This document shows positions 7,389-9,031 of a stretch of DNA of 9,031 nt, one piece after another. The stretch is from contig SKOL01000565.1 of the NCBI GenBank assembly GCA_007120055.1, positions 1 to 9,031 of the forward strand, read 5' to 3'. Both the position numbers and the translations under genes were made by a program. Source of the stretch: Anaerobacillus sp. (GTDB taxonomy: Bacteria > Bacillota > Bacilli > Bacillales_H > Anaerobacillaceae). The notes beneath the pieces are model-generated. The model saw nothing but the letters and a program-made list of their open reading frames with translations. It searched no databases and had not been told where the DNA came from. Every line of letters starts with the position of its first letter. Position 1 is the first letter of the stretch.

Positions 7389-7464
7389 CATTATGAGCAC
7401 TTTTACATAGTTTATAAAATAACATCGTAGGAAATCCTGTACTCATCATAAAGTACTTAACCCT

Positions 7465-7497
7465 AAAAGAAAAAAGCCTTAGATTATTTCTCTAAGG
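7465..7497 (-). terminator. Terminator of the zinc-ribbon nuclease gene
   Basis: On the minus strand, CCTTAGA (7497-7491) pairs with TCTAAGG (7483-7477), followed by CTTTTTTCTTTT (7476-7465). The TAA stop codon of the gene lies in the 7-nt loop, so the stem overlaps the last codons. It isolates this gene from the hsd operon. Confidence 0.85.
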
Positions 7498-9031
7498 ACT
7501 TTTCAATAGTTTTAATTGCATTATAAACTCTTATGTGTCTAGTTTTCCCGTTAATTTTCATATAAACTTTTTCTGCAGAGCCTCTTCTAAAATACTCAGG
7601 TTTAAAATCGCCATTCAAGTCATATTCCCACATGTCTTTAATTTGTGGATGTGATTGAGTTATATTATCTTCTTTAATTACTTTCCTTATTCTGCTTTGG
7701 TAACTACCGAATCTTTTTGCATGGTGTTCCTTTGCACAATCATCACAGCCAATAATGTTTTTTGAAGAACTCATAGTCTTAATGGGACGTTCATACGCTT
7801 CTCCACATTTACACTTCCAATAAACAGGTTTGTTTGATCCAAAAGTATAAGTTTCTGGTCTTATACCGATCTCATTATTTTTTTCAAAATGCCAATGATT
7901 TTTTAAATGGAGGTTGGTCTGAAAAATATGATTTTCCACTATACAAGAAATTTCTTTCTGTATTAAATATTGATCACGTCTTAAATCAATATCTAACTTT
8001 CCAATTTCTTTAATATCAGGGTTTTTATCGAGAATAAAATGTATGCATTTTTTAATGCATTCTTCTAGGGTATCAAAGTATTCTTTGGCCCCATACCCTT
8101 TACTTGTTTTATGGACAAATTGCCTTTTAGAATTGTGGAATCTTTTCTTTTCTGACTCTCTTATTATAAGCAAATCAATTTTATCCTTTAATGCTTTACG
8201 CTTATTAGCATCTTGTTTTTCCTTATTACGATGAGAATACTCACCATTGTACTCTATAGCGACTGAATGTAAGAGTAATAAAACATCAATTTCATATCCT
8301 TCGTATTTAGATCTGTCCTTACAGTCTTTAAATATTTTTCTTAAATAAAAATATATTGCATGTTGTGGGAATGATGTGCCATGACCTTTTCTGCATTCAT
8401 TACAACAAAAGTACTTTTTACGATCCTTAGGACTTATATACCATTTGTTATTATTACATTCTGGACAATGCCAATAATATTTAACTTTTGAGCCAGGTGT
8501 TATTTTAAAAGGGTTCATTCCCTTATTCAATTCATTTTTCCATGTTAATGCAATTTCAGGATTACTAAATCCTAGAGAATTAGTTAAACATACCCTGTTA
8601 CTACTACAAAATGGGCAACCTTGATTGTGGTAAGCTTTATTAGCAATACTTGAAAGATGAGGAGGATGATTTAAACCTTCCCTTCCGCAAAAAAAGGCAG
8701 CATGTTGAGATGAACCTGCTGGAACTTCACCTGGTTTTATCCCTAATCTTTCGTTAATTCCAGTATGCCATTGTTCTTTAATCAGTTCAGGCTGAGATTC
8801 ATCTATCGGAGTAAAATCTAATTTTATTTTCTTTAATTTTTTAAAATCACTACTTAATATTTCTTCAGTTATTATTTCTTCTTCCTTTTTAATTACATCT
8901 TTCCAATCTATTGAATTTCCTTCCGAGAAATTTTTCCACAAATCATCATAAAATTGCTCTAATCTTGAATATTTAATTTTTTTTACTATACTCTTTTTTC
9001 TATTATTACTTTTGCAGTTTGAACAATAGCG
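7484..9031 (-). CDS. Multi-zinc-ribbon protein with internal Vsr-like nuclease domain, 5' end outside window
   Basis: The frame is open to the window edge. A TTG at 8941 could be read as a start, but 30 more sense codons precede it, including a CSNC knuckle, so the gene is partial (515 residues seen). Numbering here is from TTG 8941. Four repeats of a W..N...P...GS....W.C...C type are visible, resembling the DUF4379 probable zinc-ribbon family. Repeat 1 is about 51-115 (C85, CPFC 109-112). Repeat 2 is about 127-183 (CPEC 159-162, CNEC 180-183). Repeat 3 is about 345-402 (CKC 377-379, CDDC 399-402). Repeat 4, about 430-480, lacks cysteines. Between repeats 2 and 3 lies a nuclease-like domain (about 189-265) with SFPQHAIYFYL, EIDV (D219), IEYNGEYSH (E230, H237) and LLIIRE. 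This points to a DNA-binding endonuclease, perhaps for defence or a mobile element; the target is unknown. The region reads more AT-rich than hsd (not computed). Confidence 0.85.
   Translation of the reverse strand, partial: RYCSNCKSNNRKKSIVKKIKYSRLEQFYDDLWKNFSEGNSIDWKDVIKKEEEIITEEILSSDFKKLKKIKLDFTPIDESQPELIKEQWHTGINERLGIKPGEVPAGSSQHAAFFCGREGLNHPPHLSSIANKAYHNQGCPFCSSNRVCLTNSLGFSNPEIALTWKNELNKGMNPFKITPGSKVKYYWHCPECNNNKWYISPKDRKKYFCCNECRKGHGTSFPQHAIYFYLRKIFKDCKDRSKYEGYEIDVLLLLHSVAIEYNGEYSHRNKEKQDANKRKALKDKIDLLIIRESEKKRFHNSKRQFVHKTSKGYGAKEYFDTLEECIKKCIHFILDKNPDIKEIGKLDIDLRRDQYLIQKEISCIVENHIFQTNLHLKNHWHFEKNNEIGIRPETYTFGSNKPVYWKCKCGEAYERPIKTMSSSKNIIGCDDCAKEHHAKRFGSYQSRIRKVIKEDNITQSHPQIKDMWEYDLNGDFKPEYFRRGSAEKVYMKINGKTRHIRVYNAIKTIEKSLEK

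Noticed and set aside
7369..7449. Minus-strand frame of 26 codons (MMSTGFPTML...) upstream of the hsd promoter, with its stop codon in the centre of the palindrome
   Set aside because: There is no good ribosome binding site, and it lies upstream of the predicted promoter, so it cannot be a leader peptide for that transcript. Chance is the simpler explanation.

Overview
The window is AT-rich, with strong Shine-Dalgarno sites (AGGAGG-type), a GTG start and simple stem-plus-U-tract terminators. This fits a low-GC Firmicute, most likely Bacillaceae or Planococcaceae; species cannot be told from this sequence. All confidently recognised genes lie on the minus strand. The content is that of a defence or accessory island: a complete type I restriction-modification (R-M) operon beside a large zinc-ribbon/nuclease protein that runs off the right edge.

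Layout, left to right. Positions 12-46 hold a plus-strand terminator for a gene left of the window. Positions 80-307 encode a 75-residue protein of unknown function. Positions 308-681 carry no convincing gene but include the terminator of the R-M operon (479-512). Reading leftward in transcription order, the operon is: a half-size specificity subunit (hsdS', 7265-6699), hsdM (6677-5082), full-length hsdS (5095-3869) and hsdR (3843-682). Genes are 21-25 nt apart or overlap by 14 nt, and each has its own ribosome binding site. One good extended -10 promoter (7323-7351) precedes the operon. Immediately upstream of its -35 lies a perfect 36-bp inverted repeat (7353-7388). The right part (7484-9031) is a multi-zinc-ribbon protein with an internal Vsr/PD-(D/E)XK-like nuclease domain. 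Its frame is open to the window edge and it ends in its own terminator.

How the genes work together. HsdM and HsdS form the methyltransferase that modifies adenines in a bipartite target. Adding HsdR gives the translocating endonuclease that cuts unmodified DNA. Subunit sizes (1053, 531 and 408 residues) resemble the EcoR124I (type IC) family. The unusual part is a second, single-domain HsdS made first in the operon. It could homodimerise or pair with HsdM to give a second specificity, or modulate the complex. The palindrome at the promoter suggests transcriptional control of the operon. No regulator gene is visible in the window. The zinc-ribbon nuclease looks like a separate transcription unit and may be an additional defence or mobile-element nuclease.
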